Shown here piece after piece: positions 9,202-17,660 of a stretch of DNA of 29,261 nucleotides. Each line of letters starts with the position of its first letter. Position 1 is the first letter of the stretch. The notes below the pieces were generated by a model. It saw only the letters and a program-made list of their open reading frames with translations, did no database searches and was not told the origin of the DNA. The position numbers and the translations under genes are program-made. Source of the stretch: Bacteroidota bacterium (GTDB lineage Bacteria > Bacteroidota > Bacteroidia > Chitinophagales > Chitinophagaceae); the NCBI GenBank assembly GCA_023415275.1, contig JAEZLJ010000130.1, positions 1-29,261 of the forward strand, read 5' to 3'.

Positions 9202-10560
9202 ATGTCTTTAAAAACTGCTTCAGTACTGGTCATAGATGATGATATTGATGTGTTGACAGCTGTTCGATTGTTGCTACGACCCGAGGTGAAAGAAATTGTT
9301 ACGGAAAAGAACCCCGAGAACATTCGATCCATATTAGCTAAACAGGAGTTTGACGTCATTCTCCTGGATATGAATTTCAACAGTTCCATCAACACAGGCA
9401 ATGAAGGCATCTTCTGGCTTAAAAAGATCAAGGAAGAGTACCGTTCTGCAGCGGCGGTTATCATGATTACTGCCTATGGTGATATTGACCTTGCCATTCG
9501 TTCACTAAAAGAGGGTGCTTTTGATTTTGTAGTGAAACCCTGGCACAATGAAAGACTGATCACTACCATCAAAGAAGCAGTAAAAAGAAAGGAAAACAAG
9601 GGTTCCGGCGCGGCCACACTTCCCTCTTCCTCCCTGTTTGAAACTGAGTTATTAGGAAAGTCAGAATGCATGCAGGACATCTTTTACAAGATCCAGAAAA
9701 TAGCGCCTACAGATGCCAATATTCTCATCCTTGGGGAAAACGGAACTGGTAAAGAATTAATAGCCAAAGCTATCCATCATTTTTCCACGAGGTCCACCAA
9801 ACCATTTGTAAAAGTGGATGTTGGTGCATTGACAGAATCCTTATTTGAAAGTGAATTATTCGGTCATAAAAAAGGTGCCTTTACAGATGCAAGGGAAGAC
9901 CGTATGGGCCGATTTGAACTGGGCAATGGTGGCACCCTGTTCCTTGATGAGATAGGAAATATTTCCCTACACCAGCAGGCAAAGCTCCTAAGTGTCCTAC
10001 AAAACCGAATGGTGACCCGCCTCGGTAGCAATGAGCCTATTCCCATTGATATCAGGCTGGTATGCGCCACCAACATTCCCATTTCAGAACTGGCCAATGA
10101 AGCCAGGTTTAGAAAGGACCTTATCTACCGCATTAACACAGTAGAGATCATAGTACCTCCCCTGCGTAGAAGGGAAAAAGATATTATTCTCCTGGCCAAA
10201 CACTTTAGCAGGATCTATAGCAATAAATACCTGAAGCCTACTCTCGAGTTAGATGAGAAGGCCATTGAAAAATTAATGAACTATAATTACCCGGGCAACG
10301 TAAGAGAACTTCAATATACCATTGAAAGGGCTGTGATCATGTCGGAGGGAAATAATTTAACAGCAAAGGACATTATCTTCTCACCCATTGAGCAGACAAT
10401 GGCCACAGAAGAAGTGCAGTTCTCTAACCTGAGCACAGTAGAAAAAAATACCATTCTCCGCGTCATTGAAAAGCACAGTGGTAATATTTCGAAGGCGGCT
10501 AAAGAATTAGGTATTACCCGTACCGCATTATACAGGCGTTTGAACAAATATGATATATAA
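9202..10560 (+). CDS. sigma-54-type (NtrC family) response regulator
   Basis: 452 residues from ATG 9202. The receiver domain (1-125) has the acidic pocket D12-D14, phosphoacceptor D56 and K112. The AAA+ domain (about 150-385) has Walker A GENGTGKE (178-185), Walker B GGTLFLDEIG (243-252) and the arginine region RFRKDLIYRIN. A Fis-type helix-turn-helix ends the protein (about 425-452). The sigma-54-contacting loop, GAFTGA in the family consensus, reads GAFTDA (225-230). A longer frame from a TTG at 9124 exists, but the added residues do not fit the family and would overlap the promoter. The cognate kinase follows 47 bp later, and the divergent efflux operon is the likely target. Confidence 0.94.
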   Translation: MSLKTASVLVIDDDIDVLTAVRLLLRPEVKEIVTEKNPENIRSILAKQEFDVILLDMNFNSSINTGNEGIFWLKKIKEEYRSAAAVIMITAYGDIDLAIRSLKEGAFDFVVKPWHNERLITTIKEAVKRKENKGSGAATLPSSSLFETELLGKSECMQDIFYKIQKIAPTDANILILGENGTGKELIAKAIHHFSTRSTKPFVKVDVGALTESLFESELFGHKKGAFTDAREDRMGRFELGNGGTLFLDEIGNISLHQQAKLLSVLQNRMVTRLGSNEPIPIDIRLVCATNIPISELANEARFRKDLIYRINTVEIIVPPLRRREKDIILLAKHFSRIYSNKYLKPTLELDEKAIEKLMNYNYPGNVRELQYTIERAVIMSEGNNLTAKDIIFSPIEQTMATEEVQFSNLSTVEKNTILRVIEKHSGNISKAAKELGITRTALYRRLNKYDI

Positions 10561-10607
10561 CCAATCCATTTTTCAATACCAGGTCATCATCCACCTATTC
10601 AATCAAT

Positions 10608-11933
10608 ATGATCTTTAAAGATTTCCAGTGGCGCATCTTATCACGTGTTTTACTTCTCGTGATCACCCTGACAGCAGCGTCCTTTTTCCTGGTGAAGCAA
10701 TGGCATGTGTACCTGGCACTTATCTCACCGCTTGTTTTTTACCAGATCATCGAGTTCCTACGGTTTCAGAAAAAGACTTATGATGAGGTCAACCAGTTTG
10801 TAGAGGCGGTACATTACCGTGACTTCTCCCGTTATTTTGATGTCAAACATGCATCGGCTGACATTCAGCCACTGCGCAAAGGATTCAATGAGATTAACAG
10901 CACTTTCAAGGTAATATCCAAGGAAAAAGAAACGCAATACCAATACCTGCAAAAAATACTTGAACTGGTTGATACCGGTATACTTTCTTACGAATTGGAA
11001 ACCGGGGAAGTAGTATGGATGAATGAGACCTTGAAAAGAATGCTGCAGTTGCCTTATTTGAAAACTATTCATTCCCTGGAAAAAAGAGATAGCAGTTTAT
11101 TCACAGAGATCAGCCAACTGAAACCGGGTGAAAGCAAAATCGCCACAGCCCACCTGGAAAAATCTCATTATAAAATATTATTGTCAGCGACTGCCTTTCA
11201 AACTGAGGGCAAAAAGTTCAAACTGGTAGCTTTTCAAAACGTAAATGAAGCGCTGGATGAAACGGAGTCACGTGCCTGGCAAAAGCTTTTGAGTGTGATG
11301 ACCCATGAGATCATGAACTCTGTAGCGCCTATTTCCTCTTTAGCCGAAACGCTTAAGAAAAGACTCACCTCTTCCGATACCAATACCCTGGAAGATCTTG
11401 AATTGGGAATAGATACCATAAAACGTAGAAGTGAGGGATTGCTAAAATTTGCAGAAACCTACCGCAATCTCAATAAGATCACTAAGCTCAACCTCCAAAA
11501 AGTATATATCAGGGAATTATTTGGTAACCTTCACCAGTTGATGGCGCCCACTTTCGAGCAAAAGGGCATTGAGCTGGAAATCATTTTAAAAGAAACAGAC
11601 CTTATGCTGGAGGCAGACCCCAGCCTGATAGAACAGGTATTGATCAACCTGATCGTGAATGCCATGGAGGCTGTTAAAGACCAGGAAGAACCAAGGATCA
11701 TACTGTCTGCAGAACAAACCCTTAATAAAAAGATCATACTCAAAGTGGCTGATAATGGCCCCGGCATACCGGAAGAAGTATTGGATAAGATATTCATCCC
11801 CTTCTTCAGTACAAAGAAGAGCGGCAGCGGCATTGGGTTGAGCTTGTGCAAGCAGATCGTTATGTTGCACCGCGGCACCATCCAGGTCCAGTCAATCCAG
11901 GGAAAAGGAACGGTGTTTTCCATGCAATTTTAA
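10608..11933 (+). CDS. membrane sensor histidine kinase, NtrB-like, partner of the upstream regulator
   Basis: 441 residues. Two N-terminal membrane helices (about 11-29 and 33-50) with almost no periplasmic loop, then a cytoplasmic linker and a PAS-like domain (about 110-215), a HisKA helix with H233 (SVMTHEIMNS), and a HATPase domain with N-box (N347 to N351 region, LIVNAMEAV), G1 DNGPGIP (382-388), F-box and G2 GSGIGLSL (406-413). All catalytic motifs are present. The near-lack of a sensory loop points to sensing in the membrane or cytoplasm, for example of bilayer stress or transporter state. It lies 47 bp after the regulator and is probably co-transcribed. Confidence 0.93.
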   Translation: MIFKDFQWRILSRVLLLVITLTAASFFLVKQWHVYLALISPLVFYQIIEFLRFQKKTYDEVNQFVEAVHYRDFSRYFDVKHASADIQPLRKGFNEINSTFKVISKEKETQYQYLQKILELVDTGILSYELETGEVVWMNETLKRMLQLPYLKTIHSLEKRDSSLFTEISQLKPGESKIATAHLEKSHYKILLSATAFQTEGKKFKLVAFQNVNEALDETESRAWQKLLSVMTHEIMNSVAPISSLAETLKKRLTSSDTNTLEDLELGIDTIKRRSEGLLKFAETYRNLNKITKLNLQKVYIRELFGNLHQLMAPTFEQKGIELEIILKETDLMLEADPSLIEQVLINLIVNAMEAVKDQEEPRIILSAEQTLNKKIILKVADNGPGIPEEVLDKIFIPFFSTKKSGSGIGLSLCKQIVMLHRGTIQVQSIQGKGTVFSMQF

Positions 11934-11963
11934 CCGGCATTATCCAGTTTACCATCAAATTCT

Positions 11964-11971
11964 TATTCTTG
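11964..11971 (+). promoter_or_regulatory. candidate -7 box before the guanine deaminase gene
   Basis: TATTCTTG is one mismatch from TAnnTTTG and ends 4 nt before ATG 11976, which would make a nearly leaderless transcript. No good TTG is seen at the -33 spacing, so support is moderate at best. Confidence 0.3.
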
Positions 11972-11975
11972 CAAA

Positions 11976-12455
11976 ATGAACACAGAGCAGCAGGAAGCAT
12001 TCATGCGTGAAGCCATTCAATTATCCTTATCCAATATACACAGTTGCACCGGAGGTCCTTTTGGAGCGGTCATTGTTAGAGAGGGACAGATCATAGCCAA
12101 AGGCGCCAATAGTGTAACAGCCAATAACGATCCCACAGCCCATGCTGAAGTGGTCGCCATACGGCAGGCTTGTGAAAAATTGCAAACTTTTGATTTGTCA
12201 GGCTGCGAGATCTATGCCAGCTGCGAACCCTGCCCTATGTGCCTGGGAGCCATTTATTGGGCCAGGCTGGATAAACTGTATTATGCCAATACCAAGAGTG
12301 ATGCAGCTGCTATTCACTTTGACGACCAGTTTATTTATGAAGAACTGGAAAAGCCATTAAATCAAAGATCCCTTTTTACCAGGCAGCTATTAAGGGATGA
12401 GGCCCTGGAAGCTTTTAAAACCTGGTCTCAAATGGATCAAAAAATTGAATATTAG
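11976..12455 (+). CDS. guaD: guanine deaminase (cytidine-deaminase fold)
   Basis: 159 residues. It probably converts guanine to xanthine and ammonia in purine salvage, in the cytoplasm. The zinc site is H56-A-E58 plus C86 and C89 in SCEPCPMC, with E58 as the proton shuttle. The whole protein resembles the Bacillus subtilis GuaD type: GGPFGAVIV, NDPTAHAEV, CLGAIYWAR, a DAAAIHFDDQFIYEELEKP-like stretch, and a short C-terminal tail ending in EY, which in that family takes part in domain swapping and closes the active site. tRNA adenosine deaminase (TadA) is the main alternative, but TadA lacks the FDD..IY region and this tail. It is a free-standing gene. Confidence 0.85.
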   Translation: MNTEQQEAFMREAIQLSLSNIHSCTGGPFGAVIVREGQIIAKGANSVTANNDPTAHAEVVAIRQACEKLQTFDLSGCEIYASCEPCPMCLGAIYWARLDKLYYANTKSDAAAIHFDDQFIYEELEKPLNQRSLFTRQLLRDEALEAFKTWSQMDQKIEY

Positions 12456-12507
12456 GGCTATTATCATAAAATTGGCCTTAATCCTGCAAGATTTCACAGT
12501 TATCGGC

Positions 12508-12537
12508 TTAACCATTTTACCAGGATATTTACCTTTG
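12508..12537 (+). promoter_or_regulatory. candidate promoter of clpS
   Basis: TACCTTTG (12530-12537) fits the Bacteroidota TAnnTTTG -7 box exactly. TTA at 12508-12510, 19 nt upstream, is a one-mismatch -33 element. The box ends 4 nt before the ATG, so the clpS mRNA would have almost no leader. Confidence 0.5.
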
Positions 12538-12541
12538 AAAA

Positions 12542-12835
12542 ATGAAAGGTTCAGAAAAGATATCTCCTTTTGAAATGGATGATGTCCTGGTGGATACGAC
12601 GGATCCTTTTCACCTGATCGTATGGAATGATGAGGTGAATACTTTCGAATGGGTCATCGAATCATTGATGGAAGTTTGCGACCACAGTTACGAACAGGCA
12701 GAACAATGCGCCTATATCATCCATTATAAAGGAAAATATGCTGTAAAGCATGGTTCTTACGAGAATCTGAAACCTATGTGCGAAGCCATTACTGACCGCG
12801 GTATTGGTGCTACCCTTGAAATAGTCCCTGCCTAA
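12542..12835 (+). CDS. clpS: ClpS adaptor of the Clp protease
   Basis: 97 residues. ClpS binds proteins with N-degron residues (Leu, Phe, Tyr, Trp) and passes them to ClpA/ClpC-ClpP. The core is intact: WNDEVNTFEWV (28-38) carries the N-D pair that holds the substrate alpha-amino group, H61 in the YIIHYKGKY helix corresponds to the conserved histidine of the pocket, and the C-terminal strand ATLEIVPA is typical. The flexible N-terminal arm (about 20 residues) precedes DPFHLIVWND. The gene is convergent with the esterase gene, with 17 bp between the stops. No clpA or clpC is nearby. Confidence 0.92.
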   Translation: MKGSEKISPFEMDDVLVDTTDPFHLIVWNDEVNTFEWVIESLMEVCDHSYEQAEQCAYIIHYKGKYAVKHGSYENLKPMCEAITDRGIGATLEIVPA

Positions 12836-12852
12836 GTACCCTTTATCTTTTA

Positions 12853-13584
12853 TCAGAACCGTGTACTTAAATAATGTGGTAATACCTGGCGCCAGGTGTT
12901 CCAGTCATGTGGCCACTCAGAGCCCCAGATATCCAGCTCATAATTGATGCCTTTATTATAAAGCAGTGAAGCAAAGCTCCGGCTGGCATTTGGATCTTCG
13001 TAGGCTCCACTGCCGCTGAAAATATGAATATGATGGCTGGCTCTTATCTGTTCCAGTATGGAATGATCGGTAAGATTGGGAATATAATGTTGAGGGCTGT
13101 TGAAATAGACATCCTCATCATAATACCCTTTGGTATATTCTGTCAGGTCATAAACCCCGCTCATGGCAATAACGCCGTTCAACAGGTCAGGCCTTTTTAA
13201 AAAAAGATTCATACTGTGTAAGGCCCCAAAAGAGGCTCCGCAAATGATTATAGGGGTTTCGGCACTGGTATGGGTCTTTACAAATGGCACTACTTCCTGG
13301 AACACGTATTCATTGAATTGCTGGTGCCGGATGATCTTATGGCGGGGGTCCATATGATTATTCATCCAGCTTTCATTATTGATGCTGTTAATTGAAAAAA
13401 CCTTCACCTTTCCCTCATTAATAAACGGTGAAAGTGCATCTATTAACTGGAATCTTTCATATTCCAGGTAATCAGCGGCCGCCGTAGGCACCAGAAGCAA
13501 AGCAAAACCATAATGTCCATATACTGCTACCGGCATATCTTTTTGAAGCCTGGGACTAAACCATGAAGTAATTTGTCTTTCCAT
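12853..13584 (-). CDS. alpha/beta-hydrolase esterase (esterase D / enterochelin-esterase-like)
   Basis: 243 residues, with no signal peptide, so probably cytoplasmic. The nucleophile elbow is GASFG with S118; H226 in WPHDW is the likely catalytic histidine; an acidic residue near 197 (EDPN) is a candidate third member. The N-terminus (ERQITSWFSPRLQKDMPVAVYGHYG) and the HYIPNLTD region match putative-esterase proteins of the PF00756 type, whose members hydrolyse small acyl esters. The real substrate is not shown by sequence. It diverges from the multi-PAS kinase across a 125-bp spacer and converges on clpS. Confidence 0.85.
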   Translation of the reverse strand: MERQITSWFSPRLQKDMPVAVYGHYGFALLLVPTAAADYLEYERFQLIDALSPFINEGKVKVFSINSINNESWMNNHMDPRHKIIRHQQFNEYVFQEVVPFVKTHTSAETPIIICGASFGALHSMNLFLKRPDLLNGVIAMSGVYDLTEYTKGYYDEDVYFNSPQHYIPNLTDHSILEQIRASHHIHIFSGSGAYEDPNASRSFASLLYNKGINYELDIWGSEWPHDWNTWRQVLPHYLSTRF

Positions 13585-13709
13585 GTATGAAACAATAATT
13601 ATGGTAAGTGAATAAGGTGCAACAAAGAATTAAGATACAATAATAACCAGGCAGAAGCTTCAAACCCCGATTTTTATCTGTTTTGTAAAGATTAAGCAAT
13701 TAGTTAGAC

Positions 13710-16700
13710 ATGTTAAACACTGATTCAGTATTTTCATTGTCCGATACTTCAGCCGGCATGCATGATCAGCACCAGAAAGATGTTTCATTAATTACCAGCA
13801 ATCCACTTCCCGGGGAGATGGCCCTCCAACTTATTATCAATAATCTCGATGATATTTTCTTTTTGATTGATAAAGAGCTGAAGGTGGTAATATGCAGTGA
13901 AGTAGCTAAAGAAATGGCAAAGAAATACCTTGATTCTGTAATTGGTCCAGGTATGAGCATCCTGAACATGGTACCCCTGGCGCGTCGCCCATTCGTAGAG
14001 CAGGTATATAGGGAAGTTTTAAATGGGAAAGAACAATGGACTGAAATCGAAGTGCCATTAAAAGGAATGGTACATTACTTTGAGAGTTATTTTAAGCCTG
14101 CTAAAAACAACAATAAAGAGATCATTGGCGTGGCTGTTACCACCAGGGATATTACCGCAAAAAAGCTGGCTGATAAAGAACAAATAGAGATCAAGGAGAG
14201 TCTTCGATTCTCGGAACAGCAATACAGGACCTTGTTTGACAGCAATCCGCTCCCCTGTTGGATCTATGATTTTGAAACAAAAAGATTCCTGGAAGTAAAT
14301 GAAGCCGCCATTAAACATTATGGATATACCCGCGAAGAATTTCTTCAATCAACCATTTATATTATCCAGGCAGAAGAAAATATTGAAAAACTTAAAAACA
14401 GTAGTTATAACAGAGTACAAAAAACCTATTCTTTAAACAACTGGAAACATAGGATCAAGGATGGCCGTATCATTTTTGTTGACCTGCGCATCAATTCTAT
14501 CAATTACCATGGCAAAGCGGCTAACCTGGTAGTTGCACACGATGTCACTCCTAAGGTGGTTACTGAAAATGAGCTGCGCAAGAGCAATGAGCGATTCAGG
14601 CTGGCAGCTAAAGCTTCTTCCGAAGCCCTGTGGGAATGGGATGTCATTACCAAAGAAGCCTATATCAGTTCTACTTACACCGATATGATGGGCTGGAAGG
14701 CAGATGAATTCAGGAAGTTTGATGAATGGTACGATTATATTCACCCTGATGACCAGGAAGAAACCATTGATTCGTACCAGCGTGCTATTGATGATCCAAA
14801 TACGGAACGCTGGGAATATGAATACCGGTACCTGAAGTCGGACGGAAGCTATGCCTATGTTAACGACAAAGCTGTAATAGTCAGGGATGAAAAAGGAAAT
14901 GCCATAAAAGTAACAGGGGCCCTTCAGGATATTACTGAAAAAAAACGGATAGAAGGAGAACTGAAAAAAAGCAATGTCCGCTTTCAGTTAGCCAGCCGTG
15001 CTGCATCCGATGCCATCTATGAATGGGATATATTAGCCGACGAATTGTACTGGAGCGATAGCCTTCAATCCCTGTTTGGCTACCAACCGTCAGAAGTCAC
15101 TATAGAGGCATGGAAGCAGTTACTGCATGATTCAGAAAGGGAAAAGGTCATTCAAAGCCTCGAAGATATACTGGCACATCCCCGCAAGAAACTCTGGAAC
15201 CAGGAATACCGTTTACGACGGTCCGATGGGAAATTTAGTTATGTATTGGAGCGCGGATTTATAGTCAGGGACAGTGCCGGCAAAGCCCTGCGTATGATCG
15301 GCTCCCTGCAGGATATTTCCGAAAGGAAATTTCATGAACAGCTGCTCTCCCTGGAAAGATCCATCCTGGAATTATCTGCCAATCCTGACATCGAACTCAG
15401 GGAAGTGGTAAACACCCTTTTAAAAGGTATCGAGGAAATTCATACTGATTCGATTGCCTCAGTGATGCTTCTAAAGAACGACAGGTTTACTGAACACCTG
15501 GCCGCTCCCAGCCTTCCGCCTGAATATGGGGCTGCCATGAGTGGTAAGCCTATTGGCCCGGCAGATGGAAGTTGCGGAACAGCCATGTACCTTAAAAAAC
15601 CCGTCATCACCCCTGATATTGCAAAAGACCCCATTTGGGCTATATACAAAGATATTGCGGCCCGCTTTGGATTGAAAGCCTGCTGGTCACTGCCTATTAT
15701 ACATAGTTCTGGAAAAGTGCTGGGCAGTTTTGCCATTTATAATAAAACAGTGCAGACCCCCGGAAATAATGAGCTGGCCACCGTGGAACGCCTTCGTAAC
15801 ATTTTAAGGATCATAATGGAGAATCGCTGGTCATTGCAGGAGATCAGGCTGGCCAATGAGCGATTTGATATCATGATGAAGGCCACCCATGATCTTATCT
15901 GGGACTGGGACCTGGAAACCAACCTGGTTTACCGCGACCCCTTGGGACTGAAAAAGGTCTTTGGAACCAATGATAATATGGGTATCGAAAAGATCTCCAA
16001 CTGGATGAAGCGACTGCATCCTGGCGACACCAAGAAGGTTAAAAAGGTCATTTCCCGCATCCTGAAAGCGGTGGATGAAAATAATTTTGAAGTGGAATAC
16101 CGGTTCAGGCGGGATGATGGGTCCTATAGCTATGTGTACGACCGTGGCATCATCATCAGGAATTCAGAGGGAAAGCCCATACGTATGATCGGGGCGGCGC
16201 AGGATGTTTCTGAAAGGAAAAGACTGGAAAAGGAACTGTTGAATAATGAACTGGAGCACCAGAAAGCCATCAACCAGGCCACCATCGAAACCCAGGAGCA
16301 GGAAAGAAGCGAGATAGGTAAGGAATTGCACGATAATGTGAATCAGGTATTGACAACCACCAAATTATACCTGGACCTGGCGCAGAGCAACCCGGAATTG
16401 AAAGATGAAATGGTAGTAAAAGCCAATAAAAATATTATAAATGTTATTAATGAGATCAGGCAGCTCTCCCGCTCATTAATGAATCCCAGCATTGGCGATC
16501 TTGGGTTGATAGACTCTATCAACGATCTCATCGAAAATATCAACCTGACCCGTAAACTTCATGTAAGTTTGCAGGCGAAGGCAGAAATTGAGGATCTGTT
16601 AGATAAAAATCAAAAGCTTACTATCTTCAGAATCATACAGGAAGCATTGAATAATGCTATCAAGCACGCAAAAGCTAGCAGGGTAACAATTAAAATTTTA

Positions 16701-16901
16701 TACAATGCTTCGCTGGTAGAGGTGGTAATCGAGGACAATGGGATTGGGTTTAATATTCAGAAAGTAAAGAAAGGGGCCGGACTTAAAAATATTCAAAACC
16801 GAATTTACCTTATCAATGGTACACACAATATAGAAAGTGCTCCATCTAAGGGATCAAAAATAATTATCAATTTCCCTTTTAAACAAAACAGTATATCCTA
16901 A
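13710..16901 (+). CDS. soluble multi-PAS/GAF sensor histidine kinase (NarX/DesK-type HisKA_3)
   Basis: 1063 residues with no membrane segment, so a cytoplasmic sensor. Domains in order: PAS (about 35-155), PAS (165-285), PAS_3-type (290-415, ending VTGALQDITEKK), PAS_3-type (420-540, ending MIGSLQDISERK), GAF (about 548-705, with GSCGTAMYLKKPVITPDI), PAS_3-type (712-838, ending MIGAAQDVSERK), HisKA_3 with phospho-acceptor H874 (EIGKELHDNVNQ), and a HATPase with N-box EALNNAIKHA (978-987) and DNGIGF (1009-1014). The three PAS_3 modules resemble each other, which suggests internal duplication. It is coupled to the NarL-type regulator 6 bp downstream. The signal is unknown; redox, light or a bound ligand are family options. 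Confidence 0.94.
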   Translation: MLNTDSVFSLSDTSAGMHDQHQKDVSLITSNPLPGEMALQLIINNLDDIFFLIDKELKVVICSEVAKEMAKKYLDSVIGPGMSILNMVPLARRPFVEQVYREVLNGKEQWTEIEVPLKGMVHYFESYFKPAKNNNKEIIGVAVTTRDITAKKLADKEQIEIKESLRFSEQQYRTLFDSNPLPCWIYDFETKRFLEVNEAAIKHYGYTREEFLQSTIYIIQAEENIEKLKNSSYNRVQKTYSLNNWKHRIKDGRIIFVDLRINSINYHGKAANLVVAHDVTPKVVTENELRKSNERFRLAAKASSEALWEWDVITKEAYISSTYTDMMGWKADEFRKFDEWYDYIHPDDQEETIDSYQRAIDDPNTERWEYEYRYLKSDGSYAYVNDKAVIVRDEKGNAIKVTGALQDITEKKRIEGELKKSNVRFQLASRAASDAIYEWDILADELYWSDSLQSLFGYQPSEVTIEAWKQLLHDSEREKVIQSLEDILAHPRKKLWNQEYRLRRSDGKFSYVLERGFIVRDSAGKALRMIGSLQDISERKFHEQLLSLERSILELSANPDIELREVVNTLLKGIEEIHTDSIASVMLLKNDRFTEHLAAPSLPPEYGAAMSGKPIGPADGSCGTAMYLKKPVITPDIAKDPIWAIYKDIAARFGLKACWSLPIIHSSGKVLGSFAIYNKTVQTPGNNELATVERLRNILRIIMENRWSLQEIRLANERFDIMMKATHDLIWDWDLETNLVYRDPLGLKKVFGTNDNMGIEKISNWMKRLHPGDTKKVKKVISRILKAVDENNFEVEYRFRRDDGSYSYVYDRGIIIRNSEGKPIRMIGAAQDVSERKRLEKELLNNELEHQKAINQATIETQEQERSEIGKELHDNVNQVLTTTKLYLDLAQSNPELKDEMVVKANKNIINVINEIRQLSRSLMNPSIGDLGLIDSINDLIENINLTRKLHVSLQAKAEIEDLLDKNQKLTIFRIIQEALNNAIKHAKASRVTIKILYNASLVEVVIEDNGIGFNIQKVKKGAGLKNIQNRIYLINGTHNIESAPSKGSKIIINFPFKQNSIS

Positions 16902-16907
16902 CTAACT

Positions 16908-17555
16908 ATGGAAAAGATCACTATCCTCATTGCAGATGACCACACTTTAGTGAGAGAGACCTGGAGCTTTATTTTAAATACTGACCCCCGCTTTAAGGTA
17001 ATAGCGGAGAGTGGAAGTGGCGAAGATGCTGTGGAGCTGGCCAAGCAATTGAGGCCACAGGTGGTAATCATGGATATCAACCTGCCAGGCATGAATGGTA
17101 TTGAGGCCACCCAACTGATCCGCAAATATTCTCCTGTTTCCAAGATATTGGGTGTTTCACTTCATACGCAGCCTACCTACGCCCGTAAAATGATCCAGAA
17201 AGGGGCTATGGGTTATGTCACCAAGAACTCCTCGCGCGAGGAAATGTTCAAAGCCATCATGGAGATCCAGAATGGCCGCAAATATATCTGCGACGAGATC
17301 AAAAATATCCTGTCCGAACAGGTGATCAGCGGTGATGACAACCAGAATGGACTCAACTCCCTTTCTCAAAGAGAAATTGAGATCATTGCCTTCATTAAAA
17401 AAGGCCATTCATCCAAGGAGATCGCCGATTCACTCAATATTTCAGTGAAGACTGTGGAAGTACACCGTTACAACATCCTGAAAAAGCTGAACCTGAAGAA
17501 TGCAGCTGCCCTGGTTAATTTCATCAATAACAGCCAGCTCGAGTTCGAAAATTAA
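16908..17555 (+). CDS. NarL/FixJ-family response regulator
   Basis: 215 residues. Receiver domain 1-120 with the D10/D11 acidic pair, phosphoacceptor D56 and K105 (YVTKNSS). A LuxR-type helix-turn-helix lies at about 148-205 (LSQREIEIIAFIKKGHSSKEIADSLNISVKTVEVHR). The ATG is 6 bp after the kinase stop, so translation is probably coupled and the two form one signalling pair. The target genes are not evident; no obviously linked effector operon is adjacent. A hairpin that could end this transcript follows at 17614-17648. Confidence 0.94.
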   Translation: MEKITILIADDHTLVRETWSFILNTDPRFKVIAESGSGEDAVELAKQLRPQVVIMDINLPGMNGIEATQLIRKYSPVSKILGVSLHTQPTYARKMIQKGAMGYVTKNSSREEMFKAIMEIQNGRKYICDEIKNILSEQVISGDDNQNGLNSLSQREIEIIAFIKKGHSSKEIADSLNISVKTVEVHRYNILKKLNLKNAAALVNFINNSQLEFEN

Positions 17556-17613
17556 GATAGGAACCAGTTCTTCCAGCTCCGGAACAAAGTTTACAAGCTT
17601 ATCTAAATCATAT

Positions 17614-17652
17614 AATTGGTGTGCAGATGCTAAATTTGCACACCAATTTTAT
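17614..17652 (+). terminator. 12-bp perfect hairpin between the regulator gene and valS
   Basis: AATTGGTGTGCA (17614-17625) and TGCACACCAATT (17637-17648) are exact inverted repeats around an 11-nt loop, followed by a short T-rich run (TTTTATTT). It fits an intrinsic terminator for the kinase-regulator operon, whose stop is 58 bp upstream. The stem is only moderately G+C rich and the T-run is short. The hairpin also overlaps the candidate valS -7 box, so an operator or attenuator role is an alternative. Confidence 0.55.
17631..17638 (+). promoter_or_regulatory. candidate -7 box of valS
   Basis: TAAATTTG is an exact TAnnTTTG match, 22 nt before the valS ATG. No TTG is found at the usual -33 distance. 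The box lies in the loop and second arm of the hairpin at 17614-17648. Confidence 0.4.
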
Positions 17653-17660
17653 TTATAAGC

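Noticed and set aside
11976..12455. tRNA adenosine deaminase (TadA) for the deaminase gene
   Set aside because: The zinc motif is shared, but the FDDQFIYEELEKP region and C-terminal tail are those of guanine deaminase.
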